The notes: generated from the letters alone by a model not told the origin. 64,000 nucleotides of DNA from Collinsella aerofaciens (GCF_020181355.1 NZ_CP084004.1:1426001-1490000); one strand, 5' to 3'. Shown: positions 27,429 through 36,891, counted from the first letter of the stretch. Translations and numbers: made by a program.

Positions 27429-28188
27429 TCGCACCCTTCTCATCGCTGGTAACTGGAAGATGAACAACGACGTCGCCGAGGCCGCCAAACTCGCCGACGA
27501 GCTGGCTCAGGCTCTGCCCGAGGTTCCGGCTGGCGTCGAGGTGCTCGTCTGCCCTCCGACCATCGACATCACCACGGTTCATGACCGCATTCAGGCTGCC
27601 CCCATCGCCCTCGGTGCACAGAACGTGTACTGGGAGGCCAAGGGTGCCTTCACCGGTGAGTCCTCTTGCGACATGCTCAAGTCCGCTGGCTGCACCTACT
27701 GCATCATCGGTCACTCCGAGCGTCGCGACTACTTCCACGAGACCGACGAGGATCAGAACAAGAAGGCCAAGGCCCTCGTTGCCGCCGGTCTTGTTCCCGT
27801 CTTCTGCTGCGGCGAGTCCCTTGAGGTCCGCGAGGCCGGCACCTATGTCGAGCACGTCGTGAACCAGGTCAAGGCTGGCCTTGCTGGTCTTGAGATCACC
27901 TGCCCCAAGCAGGTCGTCGTCGCCTACGAGCCCATCTGGGCCATTGGCACCGGCAAGACCGCTACCGCCGAGGATGCTCAGGAGGTCTGCGGCGCTATCC
28001 GTGAGACCCTCAAGGAGATGTTCGGCGAGGAGCTCGCCGACGGCATCCGCGTTCTCTATGGTGGCTCTGCCAAGCCCGGCAACATCGCTGAGCTCGTCGC
28101 CAAGCCCGACGTTGACGGCGCCCTCGTGGGCGGCGCTTCGCTCAAGGCTGCCGACTTCGCCTCTATGGTCGTCAAGGCAGGCGAGTAG
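27421..28188 (+). CDS. tpiA: Triosephosphate isomerase
   Basis: The 255-residue TIM barrel has IAGNWKMNND, the catalytic IIGHSERRDYF and AYEPIWAIGTGKTAT, and LYGGSAKPGN. It interconverts dihydroxyacetone phosphate and glyceraldehyde 3-phosphate. It starts inside the last codons of pgk (ATG 27421), so it is translationally coupled, and ends 5 bases before gpmI. Confidence 0.98.
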   Translation: MPNRTLLIAGNWKMNNDVAEAAKLADELAQALPEVPAGVEVLVCPPTIDITTVHDRIQAAPIALGAQNVYWEAKGAFTGESSCDMLKSAGCTYCIIGHSERRDYFHETDEDQNKKAKALVAAGLVPVFCCGESLEVREAGTYVEHVVNQVKAGLAGLEITCPKQVVVAYEPIWAIGTGKTATAEDAQEVCGAIRETLKEMFGEELADGIRVLYGGSAKPGNIAELVAKPDVDGALVGGASLKAADFASMVVKAGE

Positions 28189-28193
28189 GACAT

Positions 28194-29747
28194 ATGGCAC
28201 AGCGTCATCTTCCTGCACTCCTGATTATCATGGACGGCTGCGGCCTGGCTCCGGCCGATGGCGAGAACGCCGTCGCCGCTGCCAAGACGCCCTTCCTTGA
28301 TAGCCTGTACGAGAAGTATCCTCACACCACGCTCGGTGCTTCGGGCGAGGACGTGGGCCTTCCCGACGGCCAGATGGGCAACTCCGAGGTAGGCCACCTC
28401 AACATCGGTGCCGGCCGCATCGTGTTCCAGGAGCTTTCGCGCATCAACAATGCCATCAAGGACGGCTCCATCGCCAAGAACGAGGTTTTCGTCAAGGCTA
28501 TGGACGATGCCAAGGCTGACGGCAAGACTCTCCACCTCATGGGCCTTATGAGTCCTGGCGGTGTTCATTCTCACATGAACCACGTCGAGGCTCTGGTCAA
28601 GATGGCTGCCGAGCACGGTGTCAAGACCGTTCGCGTCCACGCCTTCATGGATGGCCGCGACGTTGACCCGCAGTCCGGCGCTGGCTACATGAGTGAGTTC
28701 TGCGCCTTCCTGGCTAAGATCTCCGAGGAGACCGGTTGCGACGCTCGCGTTGCCACCGTCTCGGGCCGTTATTGGGCCATGGACCGCGATAATCGTTGGG
28801 AGCGCATCCAGCGCGCCTACGACGTCATGGTCAACGCGTCCGATGCCGATGTCGACCCCGTTGCCGGTATCAAGGCCTACTACGAGAAGGATCCGCGCGG
28901 CGACGAGTTCGTCGAGCCCTTCGCTGCCCACAACGAGGGCATCCACGAGGGCGACGCGGCTATCTTCTTCAACTTCCGTCCCGACCGCGCTCGTCAGATG
29001 ACCCGCGTGTTCACGGACAAGGAGTTCGACGGCTTTGAGCGCGAGCAGATCAAGCTTTCGCACTTTGTGACGATGACCGAGTACGATCCGACGTTTGACG
29101 TCGAGGTCGCCTTCCCCAAGACGTTCCCCGAGAACGTTCTGGCCGACGTTATCGCCGCCAATGGCCTGAAGCAGCTGCACACCGCCGAGACCGAGAAGTA
29201 CGCCCACGTGACGTTCTTCCTCAACGGCGGCATCGAGGAGCCCAAGGAAGGCGAGGAGCGCGTGCTCGTCGCTTCCCCCAAGGTCGCTACCTACGATCTG
29301 CAGCCTGAGATGAGCGCTCCCGAGGTTACCGAGAAGCTTGTCGCCGCCATCAACGAGGATCGCGCTGATTTCTACATCGTGAACTTCGCGAACTGCGACA
29401 TGGTTGGTCACACCGGTGTCTTCGACGCCGCCGTTAAGGCCGTCGAGGCTGTTGACGATGCCCTGTCCAAGGTTGTCCCGGCGATTCTCGCCAAGGGCGG
29501 CTTTGCGCTGATCACCGCCGACCACGGCAACGCCGACCACATGTTTGACGTTGCTTCCGACGGTTCCAAGCATCCGTTCACGGCTCACACTACCAACCGC
29601 GTTCCGTTCATCATCGTTGATGAGAAGGCCAAGCTCACCGGTATCGAGGACGGCCGTCTTTCCGATATCGCTCCGACCATGCTCACCATGGCTGGTATTG
29701 AGCCTTCCGCCGAGATGACGGGTCGCGTGCTCGCCATCGAGGCCTAA
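28194..29747 (+). CDS. gpmI: 2,3-bisphosphoglycerate-independent phosphoglycerate mutase
   Basis: The 517-residue alkaline-phosphatase-fold enzyme has IIMDGCGL, the phosphoserine motif GQMGNSEVGHLNIGAG with Ser64, the FFNFRPDRARQM segment and the C-terminal metal site ADHGNADHM. It needs manganese in this family and moves the phosphate from C3 to C2. It is the last gene of the pgk-tpiA-gpmI unit; a strong terminator follows. Confidence 0.97.
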   Translation: MAQRHLPALLIIMDGCGLAPADGENAVAAAKTPFLDSLYEKYPHTTLGASGEDVGLPDGQMGNSEVGHLNIGAGRIVFQELSRINNAIKDGSIAKNEVFVKAMDDAKADGKTLHLMGLMSPGGVHSHMNHVEALVKMAAEHGVKTVRVHAFMDGRDVDPQSGAGYMSEFCAFLAKISEETGCDARVATVSGRYWAMDRDNRWERIQRAYDVMVNASDADVDPVAGIKAYYEKDPRGDEFVEPFAAHNEGIHEGDAAIFFNFRPDRARQMTRVFTDKEFDGFEREQIKLSHFVTMTEYDPTFDVEVAFPKTFPENVLADVIAANGLKQLHTAETEKYAHVTFFLNGGIEEPKEGEERVLVASPKVATYDLQPEMSAPEVTEKLVAAINEDRADFYIVNFANCDMVGHTGVFDAAVKAVEAVDDALSKVVPAILAKGGFALITADHGNADHMFDVASDGSKHPFTAHTTNRVPFIIVDEKAKLTGIEDGRLSDIAPTMLTMAGIEPSAEMTGRVLAIEA

Positions 29748-29773
29748 TAGAAAACAAATACCGTTTTCTAGTA

Positions 29774-29810
29774 AGGGGGTTGTCCACGACCGGACAACCC
29801 CCTTTTTAAT
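29774..29810 (+). terminator. Rho-independent terminator after gpmI
   Basis: GGGGGTTGTCC pairs perfectly with GGACAACCCCC around a short ACGACC loop, followed by TTTTTAAT. Confidence 0.95.
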
Positions 29811-29867
29811 ATTTCTGCCATTTCTACCCCGTACCTAAATGGCGGGTGGGGGAGTGTTGGGGATTGT

Positions 29868-29875
29868 GGTACAGT
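29868..29875 (+). promoter_or_regulatory. Candidate extended -10 box for secG
   Basis: TGGTACAGT is an extended -10-like box 37 bases before the secG start; the -35 region is not clear. Confidence 0.4.
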
Positions 29876-29911
29876 ACTGGAGTTTGAATTGTTCTATTAA
29901 GGAGCTTATCT

Positions 29912-30166
29912 ATGGGTCCGTTCCAGATTCTTCTGTTTGTCGTTTGGGCTGTCTCTGCCGTGGCGCTGACGATTCTCGTCCTGATGCATTCCGGTAAGGG
30001 CACCGGCGTTTCGGATATGATCGCTAGCTCGCTGTATAACTCCAGCTCTGCCACAGGCGTTATGGAGCAGAACCTCGATCGCCTGACCGTCATCATGGCT
30101 GTCGTGTTTGCCGTGTGCGTCGTGCTGTGCATGTTCTTCTTCCCGCAAGGCATCGTGGGCTACTAA
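29912..30166 (+). CDS. secG: Preprotein translocase subunit SecG
   Basis: This 84-residue protein has two membrane helices (residues about 2-23 and 55-76) flanking the SecG loop HSGKGTGVSDMIASSLYNSSSATGVMEQNLDR. It assists SecYE in export. ATG 29912 follows AAGGAG. Its position after glycolytic genes is the usual one in actinobacteria. Confidence 0.93.
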   Translation: MGPFQILLFVVWAVSAVALTILVLMHSGKGTGVSDMIASSLYNSSSATGVMEQNLDRLTVIMAVVFAVCVVLCMFFFPQGIVGY

Positions 30167-30190
30167 ACACGAGCCGCATAAAATAATTGA

Positions 30191-30222
30191 AAAGGGTTCC
30201 GCAAGTGCGGGACCCTTTTTGT
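30191..30222 (+). terminator. Rho-independent terminator after secG
   Basis: AAAGGGTTCCGC pairs with GCGGGACCCTTT around AAGT, followed by a run of T. Confidence 0.93.
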
Positions 30223-30236
30223 TTACAAATTTGTAA
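30223..30236 (+). promoter_or_regulatory. Palindrome upstream of the oligopeptide transporter
   Basis: TTACAAATTTGTAA is a perfect 14-bp palindrome just after the secG terminator, 226 bases before the next gene. It may be an operator; the rest of the 295-bp gap (30167-30461) shows no gene. Confidence 0.35.
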
Positions 30237-30461
30237 CAGAGTCAAAATATCCCCACATACTTCGCCCAACTAAAGAAATTCTTGACCGTTGACCGGAATT
30301 AGCCCCAAATCGTGCATAAAATGCGCTACTGTATTGCGAAACGTTGGTCCGTTGTGCATAACCAGCCATAGCGACGGGCGACGTTTTGATGGTTCGGATC
30401 GGATTGTCTCGACATGTGTCCGACTGAACATTTCTTTGTCCTATCTCATAAGGAGGATGGC

Positions 30462-32138
30462 ATGGCTGATTCTATGTTCCACCAGCCCGTTATGGGTCGT
30501 CGCGCCTTCGTTGGCGGTACCCTTGCTGCGAGCTCCATGGCTTTTCTTGCCGCATGCGGCAAGAAGGGTGGCGACGCTTCCGGTTCTGAGTCCGGTTCGA
30601 CGCTGAACTTCTACATCAACAACCCGGTCTGCATCGACCCCTACAACGTCCAGGAGGACCAGGGCACTCAGGTCGAGTATCAGCTCTTTGACGCTCTGAC
30701 CTCTTACGACGCCGAGAAGGGCGAGATCGTTCCGCTGGCTTGCGAGTCCTTTGAGTCCAACGACGACGCCACCGAGTTTACCTTCAAGATCAAGAAGGCC
30801 AAGTTTCACAACGGTGACGACGTTACTTCCAAGTCCTTCAAGCTCGGTTGGGAGCGTCTGGTCAACACCAAGTCGGCCATCGCTACCGAGTACGGCCCTT
30901 CCGAGGTCTCCTATCACCTTTCCATGGTCGAGGGTTATGACGACCTGCTTGCCGGTAACGCTACCGAGCTCAGCGGTGTTACGTGCCCCGACGATGAGAC
31001 CCTCGTCGTCAAGCTGTCTTCCGCTTACGCCGACTTCCCCTTCGTCGCCTCTCATCCGGCTCTGGCCCCGGTTCCCGAGTGCGCCGAGTCCGATGTCAAG
31101 AGCTTCTATCTTGCCCCGGTCGGTAACGGCCCGTTCATGATGGACGGCAAGTGGGAGGATGGCCAGGAGATCAACGTCAAGAAGTTCGACGATTACTATG
31201 GCGACAAGGCCAAGATCGATGGCATCCACTTCCAGGTCATCAAGGACATGGAGACCGCTTACAAGGAGTTCCAGGCCGGTAACCTCGATGTCTGCGACGT
31301 TCCCGTCGCTCAGATCGATGCCGCCAAGAAGGATCGCGGCGTGTCCAAGGACGGCTACACCATGGGTGACGGCGAGCGCATGCTGCTCGGCGCCGAGCCT
31401 TCCACGTACTATCTGACCTGCAACACCACGGCCGAGCCGTTCAACAACGCCGACCTGCGTAGGGGCATCTCCCTGGCCATCAACCGTGAGGCCATCTGCA
31501 AGACCATCTTCAAGGGTACCCGTACCCCTGCCGACGGCATTGTTCCTCCGGGTATCGATGGCTACAAGGAGGGCGCATGGGAGTTCTGCGCCTACGATGT
31601 CGACAAGGCTAACGAGTACCTCGACAAGGTTGCTCCCGCTGGCGCTAACGGGGATCGTGGCATTAGCGTGACCCTGTCCTACAACCAGGACGGCGGTCAC
31701 AAGGAGATCATGGAGTCCATCATCGGCGACCTCGCCAAGGTTGGCGTTACCGCTGTCTCCGATACCCCTGAGTGGTCTGCCCTGCTCGAGCAGTATCAGA
31801 ACTTTAACTATCAGTTCGGTCGTCTGGGTTGGATTGCCGACTACCCGATTATGGACAACTTCCTGTATCCGCTGTTCCACTCCGACTCCCTCGGTGGCGA
31901 CAACCGCTCCGGTTACAACAACCCCGAGTTCGACGCCAAGGTCGACGAGGCTCGTACTATTGTTGACGACGAGGAGCGCGTCGCTAAGATGCAGGAGGCC
32001 GACGCAATGGTCGCTGCCGACTGCCCGGTCATCCCGATTATGTTCTACACGCACACCATCGCCGGCTCCGATCGCATCAAGCACCTCTATGTCGATCCGC
32101 AGAAGCACGCCGATCTGGGTACCGCTGAGCTCGCCTAA
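30462..32138 (+). CDS. Oligopeptide ABC transporter substrate-binding lipoprotein (OppA-like)
   Basis: The 558-residue lipoprotein starts with a signal containing a twin arginine (MGRRAFVGGTL) and a lipobox LAAC near residue 32. The mature SBP family 5 domain is OppA-like (LNFYINNPVCIDPYNVQE, FKIKKAKFHNGDDVTSKSFKLGWERL). It should capture extracellular peptides for the permease genes that follow. ATG 30462 lies after AAGGAGG. A terminator-like hairpin separates it from the permease genes, a common way to make more binding protein. Confidence 0.88.
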   Translation: MADSMFHQPVMGRRAFVGGTLAASSMAFLAACGKKGGDASGSESGSTLNFYINNPVCIDPYNVQEDQGTQVEYQLFDALTSYDAEKGEIVPLACESFESNDDATEFTFKIKKAKFHNGDDVTSKSFKLGWERLVNTKSAIATEYGPSEVSYHLSMVEGYDDLLAGNATELSGVTCPDDETLVVKLSSAYADFPFVASHPALAPVPECAESDVKSFYLAPVGNGPFMMDGKWEDGQEINVKKFDDYYGDKAKIDGIHFQVIKDMETAYKEFQAGNLDVCDVPVAQIDAAKKDRGVSKDGYTMGDGERMLLGAEPSTYYLTCNTTAEPFNNADLRRGISLAINREAICKTIFKGTRTPADGIVPPGIDGYKEGAWEFCAYDVDKANEYLDKVAPAGANGDRGISVTLSYNQDGGHKEIMESIIGDLAKVGVTAVSDTPEWSALLEQYQNFNYQFGRLGWIADYPIMDNFLYPLFHSDSLGGDNRSGYNNPEFDAKVDEARTIVDDEERVAKMQEADAMVAADCPVIPIMFYTHTIAGSDRIKHLYVDPQKHADLGTAELA

Positions 32139-32211
32139 GAGTTTGCAGCTTCCGTGAGGGTCAAGTATTTACGTAGACCTCATGGGAAACATACAGTTCT
32201 CCCTAACCTGG

Positions 32212-32219
32212 GGTAAACT
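32212..32219 (+). promoter_or_regulatory. Possible internal -10 box before the oppB-like gene
   Basis: GGTAAACT has the same GG-TA form as other candidate -10 boxes here, 76 bases before the permease start. The terminator-like hairpin at 32236 lies downstream of it, so its use is doubtful. Confidence 0.25.
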
Positions 32220-32235
32220 GGCTGATGGTAATTTT

Positions 32236-32267
32236 GGGATGCCGGTCTGGCGATCGGCATCCCATTT
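32236..32267 (+). terminator. Stem-loop between oppA- and oppB-like genes
   Basis: GGGATGCCG (32236-32244) pairs with CGGCATCCC (32255-32263), followed by ATTT. It is probably a partial terminator. Confidence 0.65.
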
Positions 32268-32294
32268 AGGTTAATCCCTAGATAGGGGAGTGGT

Positions 32295-33332
32295 ATGGGT
32301 AAGTACATCGTTAAACGTGTGCTTCAGTTCATCCCGGTGTTTTTGGGCGTTACGCTGATTCTGTTCGCCCTCCAGAATATCGTGCCGGGAGATCCGATCA
32401 AGCTGATCGGTGGAGACAAGGCTCTGTCCCCCGAGGTGGAGCTTCAGCTTCGCGTCCGCTATCACCTGGTCCAGACGGACGAGGACGGCAACGCGATCCT
32501 TGACGAGAACGGCGACCCCGTTCAAACGTCGCTCGTGGACCGTTACTTGTATTACATGAACGGCCTGCTTCATGGCGATCTGGGCAATTCGTATCAGCGC
32601 AAGCTGCCGGTTACGGATATCTTTGCCCAGAAGTATCCGTATACGGTCAAACTTGCCGCGTGCGCCATCGTGCTCGAGGCAATTATGGGTATCGGTGCGG
32701 GTATCATTTCGGCGGTAAAGCGTTATTCCTTCTGGGATATTTTGGTAACGCTCACCACGTCGATCCTCGTTGCGGTCCCGGCCTTCTGGCTCGGTATGTT
32801 GCTGCAGCTGTTCTTTGGCGTCATCCTCAAGGACGCCACGGGCGGTGCAATCTCCATGCCGATCTCGGGTGCCGGCGGTTCCAGCTCTCAGTATCAGGAT
32901 TGGATGCACTATGTGCTTCCGACCATTACGCTGGCTTCGGTTTCGACCGCTTATGCTGCCCGCATTATGCGCTCGCAGCTGCTTGACGTCATGAACCAGG
33001 ATTACATCCGTACGGCAAAGGCCAAGGGTCTCTCCAATCGTGCGATCATCGTCAAGCATGCGCTTAAGAATGCACTCATCCCCGTCGTTACCTATATTGG
33101 TGTCGACTTTGGTGGCATGCTTTCGGGCGCCATCCTGACCGAGACGGTCTTCAACTGGCCCGGTATCGGCTATGAGGTCTATCGCGCCATTAGCATGCGT
33201 GACTGGCCCATCGTTATGGGCGGCGTTACGCTCATCGTCGTCGTCGTCATGGTGATCAATCTGCTCGTCGACATTAGCTATGCATTCCTCGACCCGCGCA
33301 TCCGCCTTGGCGGTCCGTCGGATAAGGCCTAA
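32295..33332 (+). CDS. Oligopeptide ABC transporter permease (OppB-like)
   Basis: This 345-residue membrane permease has about six helices starting with VLQFIPVFLGVTLILFALQNI, and an EAA loop around YIRTAKAKGLSNRAIIVKHALKNALIP. A hydrophilic external insertion (about residues 50-85) is typical of OppB. AGGGGAG precedes ATG 32295. It is followed closely by the OppC, OppD and OppF genes. Confidence 0.93.
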   Translation: MGKYIVKRVLQFIPVFLGVTLILFALQNIVPGDPIKLIGGDKALSPEVELQLRVRYHLVQTDEDGNAILDENGDPVQTSLVDRYLYYMNGLLHGDLGNSYQRKLPVTDIFAQKYPYTVKLAACAIVLEAIMGIGAGIISAVKRYSFWDILVTLTTSILVAVPAFWLGMLLQLFFGVILKDATGGAISMPISGAGGSSSQYQDWMHYVLPTITLASVSTAYAARIMRSQLLDVMNQDYIRTAKAKGLSNRAIIVKHALKNALIPVVTYIGVDFGGMLSGAILTETVFNWPGIGYEVYRAISMRDWPIVMGGVTLIVVVVMVINLLVDISYAFLDPRIRLGGPSDKA

Positions 33333-33346
33333 GGGAGGTACGTCTC

Positions 33347-34282
33347 ATGCAGGAAACTGATTCTCAGTCTCAGGAGCAGGCTACCGCCACCAAGGTCGCA
33401 TCTGCTCCCGCCAAGTCCCGCACGCTGTGGGGCGACGCTTTTAAGCGTCTTCGTAAGAACAAGCTCGCCGTTATCGGTGTCTGCTGGATCATCATCGTCG
33501 TTGTGGTTGCCCTGACTGCAGATCTGTGGGCTAAGCCCTGGCTCGGTTCCCCGACGGCTTCCGACTCGACCACTATGGCCGAGACGTCGCTGTTGGCTCC
33601 GTGTGCAGAGCACCCGTTTGGCACCGACGCCCTTGGTCGTGACATTCTCGTCCGCGTTATCTACGGTGCGCGCGTTTCGCTGTCCGTCGGCATTATGGCC
33701 ACCGCGATCTCCACGCTAATTGGTCTGGTCATGGGTGCTCTGGCCGGTTTCTACGGCGGCATTTGGGATACGATCATCATGCGCTGTGCGGACATCTTCC
33801 TGGCGTTCCCGTACGTGCTGTTCGTTGTCGCCATGATCGCCGTTATCGGCCGTGGTCTTCAGAACGTCTTTATCGCCATCGGTATTCTCGGCTGGCCTTC
33901 GATTGCGCGCGTCTTCCGCTCTGCGATCTTGACCGTCAAGGAAAACGACTATGTTGATGCTGCGCGCGCGATGGGTGCATCTGATGCTCGTATCGTTGTA
34001 CGTCACATCTTCCCGAACTCCGTCGCCTCCATCGTGGTCTACGCGACCATGAACATTGGTGGCGCCATTCTGACCGAGTCCGCTCTGTCCTTCCTCGGCA
34101 TGGGCGTTATTCCGCCTACGCCTTCGTGGGGCTCCATGATTCAGGACGGTCAGCAGTATCTTCTGACTGCTCCCTGGATGATGATCATGCCCGGTCTGGC
34201 AATTCTCTCGACGGTGCTCGCCTTCACCCTGTTGGGTGATGGTCTGCGCGACGCCCTCGACGTCAAGATGAAGGACGCATAA
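33347..34282 (+). CDS. Oligopeptide ABC transporter permease (OppC-like)
   Basis: The 311-residue permease has the OppC N-terminal cytoplasmic tail, the FGTDALGRDILVRVIYGARVSL motif and an EAA loop YVDAARAMGASDARIVVRHIFPNSVAS. It forms the membrane channel with the OppB-like protein. GGGAGG precedes the ATG at 33347; it ends 2 bases before the next gene. Confidence 0.93.
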   Translation: MQETDSQSQEQATATKVASAPAKSRTLWGDAFKRLRKNKLAVIGVCWIIIVVVVALTADLWAKPWLGSPTASDSTTMAETSLLAPCAEHPFGTDALGRDILVRVIYGARVSLSVGIMATAISTLIGLVMGALAGFYGGIWDTIIMRCADIFLAFPYVLFVVAMIAVIGRGLQNVFIAIGILGWPSIARVFRSAILTVKENDYVDAARAMGASDARIVVRHIFPNSVASIVVYATMNIGGAILTESALSFLGMGVIPPTPSWGSMIQDGQQYLLTAPWMMIMPGLAILSTVLAFTLLGDGLRDALDVKMKDA

Positions 34283-34284
34283 GG

Positions 34285-35376
34285 ATGAAGAAGAACAAGA
34301 ACTATGTGGACCTGAAGGACCAGCCGGTTCCCGAGGGCCAGCATCTGCTCGAGGTCGATGACCTTAAGATGTATTTCCACACCGAGGATGGCGTCGTTCG
34401 CGCTGTCGACGGTGTCTCCTACACGCTCGATCGCGGCGAGACCCTGGGAGTAGTCGGTGAATCCGGCTCCGGTAAGTCCGTGACCGCCATGACCATCATG
34501 GGTCTTATCTCGATGCCTCCGGGAAAGATCGAGGGCGGCGACGTTCGCTATCGCGGTCGTTCTATCCTCGAGATGACCGAGGAAGAGATGCAGCACATTC
34601 GCGGTAACGACATCGCGATGATCTTCCAGGATCCTATGACCTCCTTGAACCCGGTCTATAAGATCGGCAAGCAGGTGGGCGAGGGTCTTCGTCTGCACCG
34701 CGGTTACTCCAAGCAGGAGGCGCTCAAGCGTGCCACCGAGCTTTTGGACCTCGTTGGTATTCCCGAGCCCGAGAAGCGCGTCAATGAGTATCCGCACCAG
34801 TTCTCTGGCGGTATGCGTCAGCGCGTCATGATTGCTATGGCTCTTGCCTGCGATCCCGATATCCTGATTGCCGACGAGCCCACGACGGCTCTGGACGTTA
34901 CCATTCAGGCTCAGATTATCGAGCTCATGCAGGAGATGCAGGAGAAGAACGGCAACGCCATCATCATGATCACCCATGACTTGGGTGTCGTCGCTGATAT
35001 GGCCGACAAGATCATGGTTATGTACGCCGGCCGTCCCGTCGAGTTCGGTACTGCTGAGGAAATCTTCTACGAGAGCCGCCACCCCTACACCTGGGGCCTT
35101 ATCCGCTCCATCCCGGAGCAGGCCATCGATGAGAAGAAGCCGCTTACGCCGATTCATGGCAACCCGCCTTCGCTCATGAACCTGCCCGAGGGCTGCGTGT
35201 TCTCTCCTCGCTGCCCCTATGCGACGGATAAGTGCCGCAAGCAGCGCCCCGAGCGTTTTGTTACCGAGTCTGGTCACTATTCTGCGTGCCACTACGCTGG
35301 CGACCCCGAGTTCCTCAAGAACGCTCCTGTGACGTCCCGTACGCGCAAGGATTCCAAGAAGGGAGGCGAGGCGTAA
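34285..35376 (+). CDS. Oligopeptide ABC transporter ATPase (OppD-like)
   Basis: The 363-residue ATPase has Walker A GESGSGKSVT, signature FSGGMRQRVMIAM, Walker B ILIADEPTTALD and the C-terminal oligopeptide-transporter domain with the cysteine set CVFSPRCPYATDKC...CHY, which can hold an Fe-S cluster in this family. Its stop shares one base with the next start. Confidence 0.94.
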   Translation: MKKNKNYVDLKDQPVPEGQHLLEVDDLKMYFHTEDGVVRAVDGVSYTLDRGETLGVVGESGSGKSVTAMTIMGLISMPPGKIEGGDVRYRGRSILEMTEEEMQHIRGNDIAMIFQDPMTSLNPVYKIGKQVGEGLRLHRGYSKQEALKRATELLDLVGIPEPEKRVNEYPHQFSGGMRQRVMIAMALACDPDILIADEPTTALDVTIQAQIIELMQEMQEKNGNAIIMITHDLGVVADMADKIMVMYAGRPVEFGTAEEIFYESRHPYTWGLIRSIPEQAIDEKKPLTPIHGNPPSLMNLPEGCVFSPRCPYATDKCRKQRPERFVTESGHYSACHYAGDPEFLKNAPVTSRTRKDSKKGGEA

Positions 35377-36404
35377 TGGCAGATACCAACGAGCGTACTC
35401 CGCTGCTGAAGGTCGAGCACCTCTCTAAGGAGTTCCCCGCTGAGTCCGGCATGTTCGCCAAGCGCTTCTCCAAGCGTGTCGTCTCTGCTGTAAATGACAT
35501 CTCTTTTGAGATTTATCCTGGAGAGACCTTCGGTCTGGTTGGCGAGTCTGGTTGCGGTAAGTCCACCACGGGCCGTACCATCATGCGCCTGACCAAGCCG
35601 ACCGCCGGTAAGGTGTTCTTCCAGGGCAAAGATGTTGCCGAGATGAGCAAGCATGAGATCAAGGACATGCGTCGCGAGATGCAGTTTATCTTCCAAGATC
35701 CTTATGCTTCGCTCAACCCTCGTATGACCATCGGTGAGATCGTCTCCGAGCCCATGACCATTCACGGCGTGGGCACCAAGGAGGAGCGCATTGAGCGCGT
35801 CCGCGAGCTTCTCGACGTTGTCGGACTGAACCCCGAGCACATCAACCGTTATCCGCATGAGTTCTCGGGCGGCCAGCGTCAGCGTGTCGGTATCGCCCGC
35901 GCTTTTGCGCTGAAGCCCAAGCTGATCATCTGCGACGAGCCGGTCTCCGCTCTGGATGTTTCCATTCAGGCCCAGGTTCTGAACCTGCTCAAGGAACTTC
36001 AGGACAAGTTCGGTACCGCGTATCTGTTTATCGCTCACGACCTGTCCGTCGTGCAGCACATTTCCGATCGCGTTGCCGTTATGTATCTGGGTAAGATGGT
36101 TGAGGTTTCGGACTGGAAGACGCTCTATAGCGAGCCTCACCATCCGTACACGCAGTCGCTGCTGTCTGCCGTACCGGTTCCCGACCCTGATATCCAGAAG
36201 ACTCGCAAGCGTATCATCCTTGCCGGCGATCCGCCGTCACCGCTGGATCCGCCGACCGGCTGCCGTTTCCACACTCGCTGCCCGATCGCTCAGGGTATCT
36301 GCTCTGAGAAGCTTCCCGAGTTTAAGGAAGTCGCACCGGGCCACTGCTGTGCGTGCCACTTCGCGGAGCCGTTCCCGATCAAGGAATCGCACATCGACCT
36401 GTAG
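35376..36404 (+). CDS. Oligopeptide ABC transporter ATPase (OppF-like)
   Basis: This 342-residue ATPase has Walker A GESGCGKSTTGRT, Q-loop IFQDPYASLNPRMTI, signature FSGGQRQRVGIARAF, Walker B LIICDEPVSALD and the C-terminal CRFHTRCPIAQGIC cysteine motif. ATG 35376 overlaps the OppD stop (TAATG), so translation is coupled. It is the last gene of the operon, followed by a very long hairpin. Confidence 0.94.
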   Translation: MADTNERTPLLKVEHLSKEFPAESGMFAKRFSKRVVSAVNDISFEIYPGETFGLVGESGCGKSTTGRTIMRLTKPTAGKVFFQGKDVAEMSKHEIKDMRREMQFIFQDPYASLNPRMTIGEIVSEPMTIHGVGTKEERIERVRELLDVVGLNPEHINRYPHEFSGGQRQRVGIARAFALKPKLIICDEPVSALDVSIQAQVLNLLKELQDKFGTAYLFIAHDLSVVQHISDRVAVMYLGKMVEVSDWKTLYSEPHHPYTQSLLSAVPVPDPDIQKTRKRIILAGDPPSPLDPPTGCRFHTRCPIAQGICSEKLPEFKEVAPGHCCACHFAEPFPIKESHIDL

Positions 36405-36420
36405 TCGGTTGTTATTGTCC

Positions 36421-36552
36421 GGGCCCGTGCTGGACTTAGTTTTCAGAACGTCCTCGACCATGGAAACCCCCTTATCCTGCTCCTTCGGAGCCGCGGATAA
36501 GGGGGTTTCCTGGTCTGCGGAATGTTCTGAAAACTAAGTCCAGCACGGGCCC
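36421..36552. repeat. 132-bp near-perfect palindrome after the opp operon
   Basis: Arms 36421-36449 and 36524-36552 are perfectly complementary over 29 bp (GGGCCCGTGCTGGACTTAG at the outer end); pairing resumes over AAACCCCCTTATCC/GGATAAGGGGGTTT and closes with GCTCC-TTC-GGAGC. The total stem is nearly 60 bp. It lies 17 bases after the last stop codon and could stop transcription or be a mobile miniature element; no clear target duplication is seen at its ends. Confidence 0.9.
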
Positions 36553-36590
36553 TGTGTTACCGCTGCAGAGGGGTGCGATTCCTTGATCGC

Positions 36591-36671
36591 TCACTTAATC
36601 TAATAAGAAATTGAGTGAGGCCGGAGCTTTAGCTCCGACCTCCCCATATAAGGGCTCGGCAAAGCCGAGCC
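36591..36671. repeat. Three short stem-loops in the gap before the first IS element
   Basis: TCACTTAAT/ATTGAGTGA (36591-36599, 36610-36618), CGGAGCT/AGCTCCG (36622-36628, 36631-36637) and GGCTCGGC/GCCGAGCC (36653-36660, 36664-36671). The 487-bp gap 36405-36891 contains no gene, only these and two long palindromes. Confidence 0.7.
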
Positions 36672-36731
36672 ACCAAATTTGCATCAGCCCCATAACATGT
36701 TTGAGAACGGTGTCTGGAGTACGTGGACGTA

Positions 36732-36856
36732 GGTCCCGAATCGGTGTTGCCTCCCGGCGCATTCCGCAGGGGGAGCGATATTTTGCAGCACGAAGTGCGC
36801 AGCAAAATATCGGTCATGCCCGAGGACGCGCCGGGAGGCAACACCGATTCGGGACC
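36732..36856. repeat. 125-bp near-perfect palindrome next to the first IS element
   Basis: Arms 36732-36760 and 36828-36856 are perfectly complementary over 29 bp (GGTCCCGAATCGGTGTTGCC at the outer end). An inner stem CGATATTTTGC/GCAAAATATCG (36776-36786, 36802-36812) continues the structure. The sequence differs from the neighbouring palindrome at 36421. Confidence 0.9.
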
Positions 36857-36891
36857 GGACATACGGATCTACCTGCGCATTAACAAATTCG

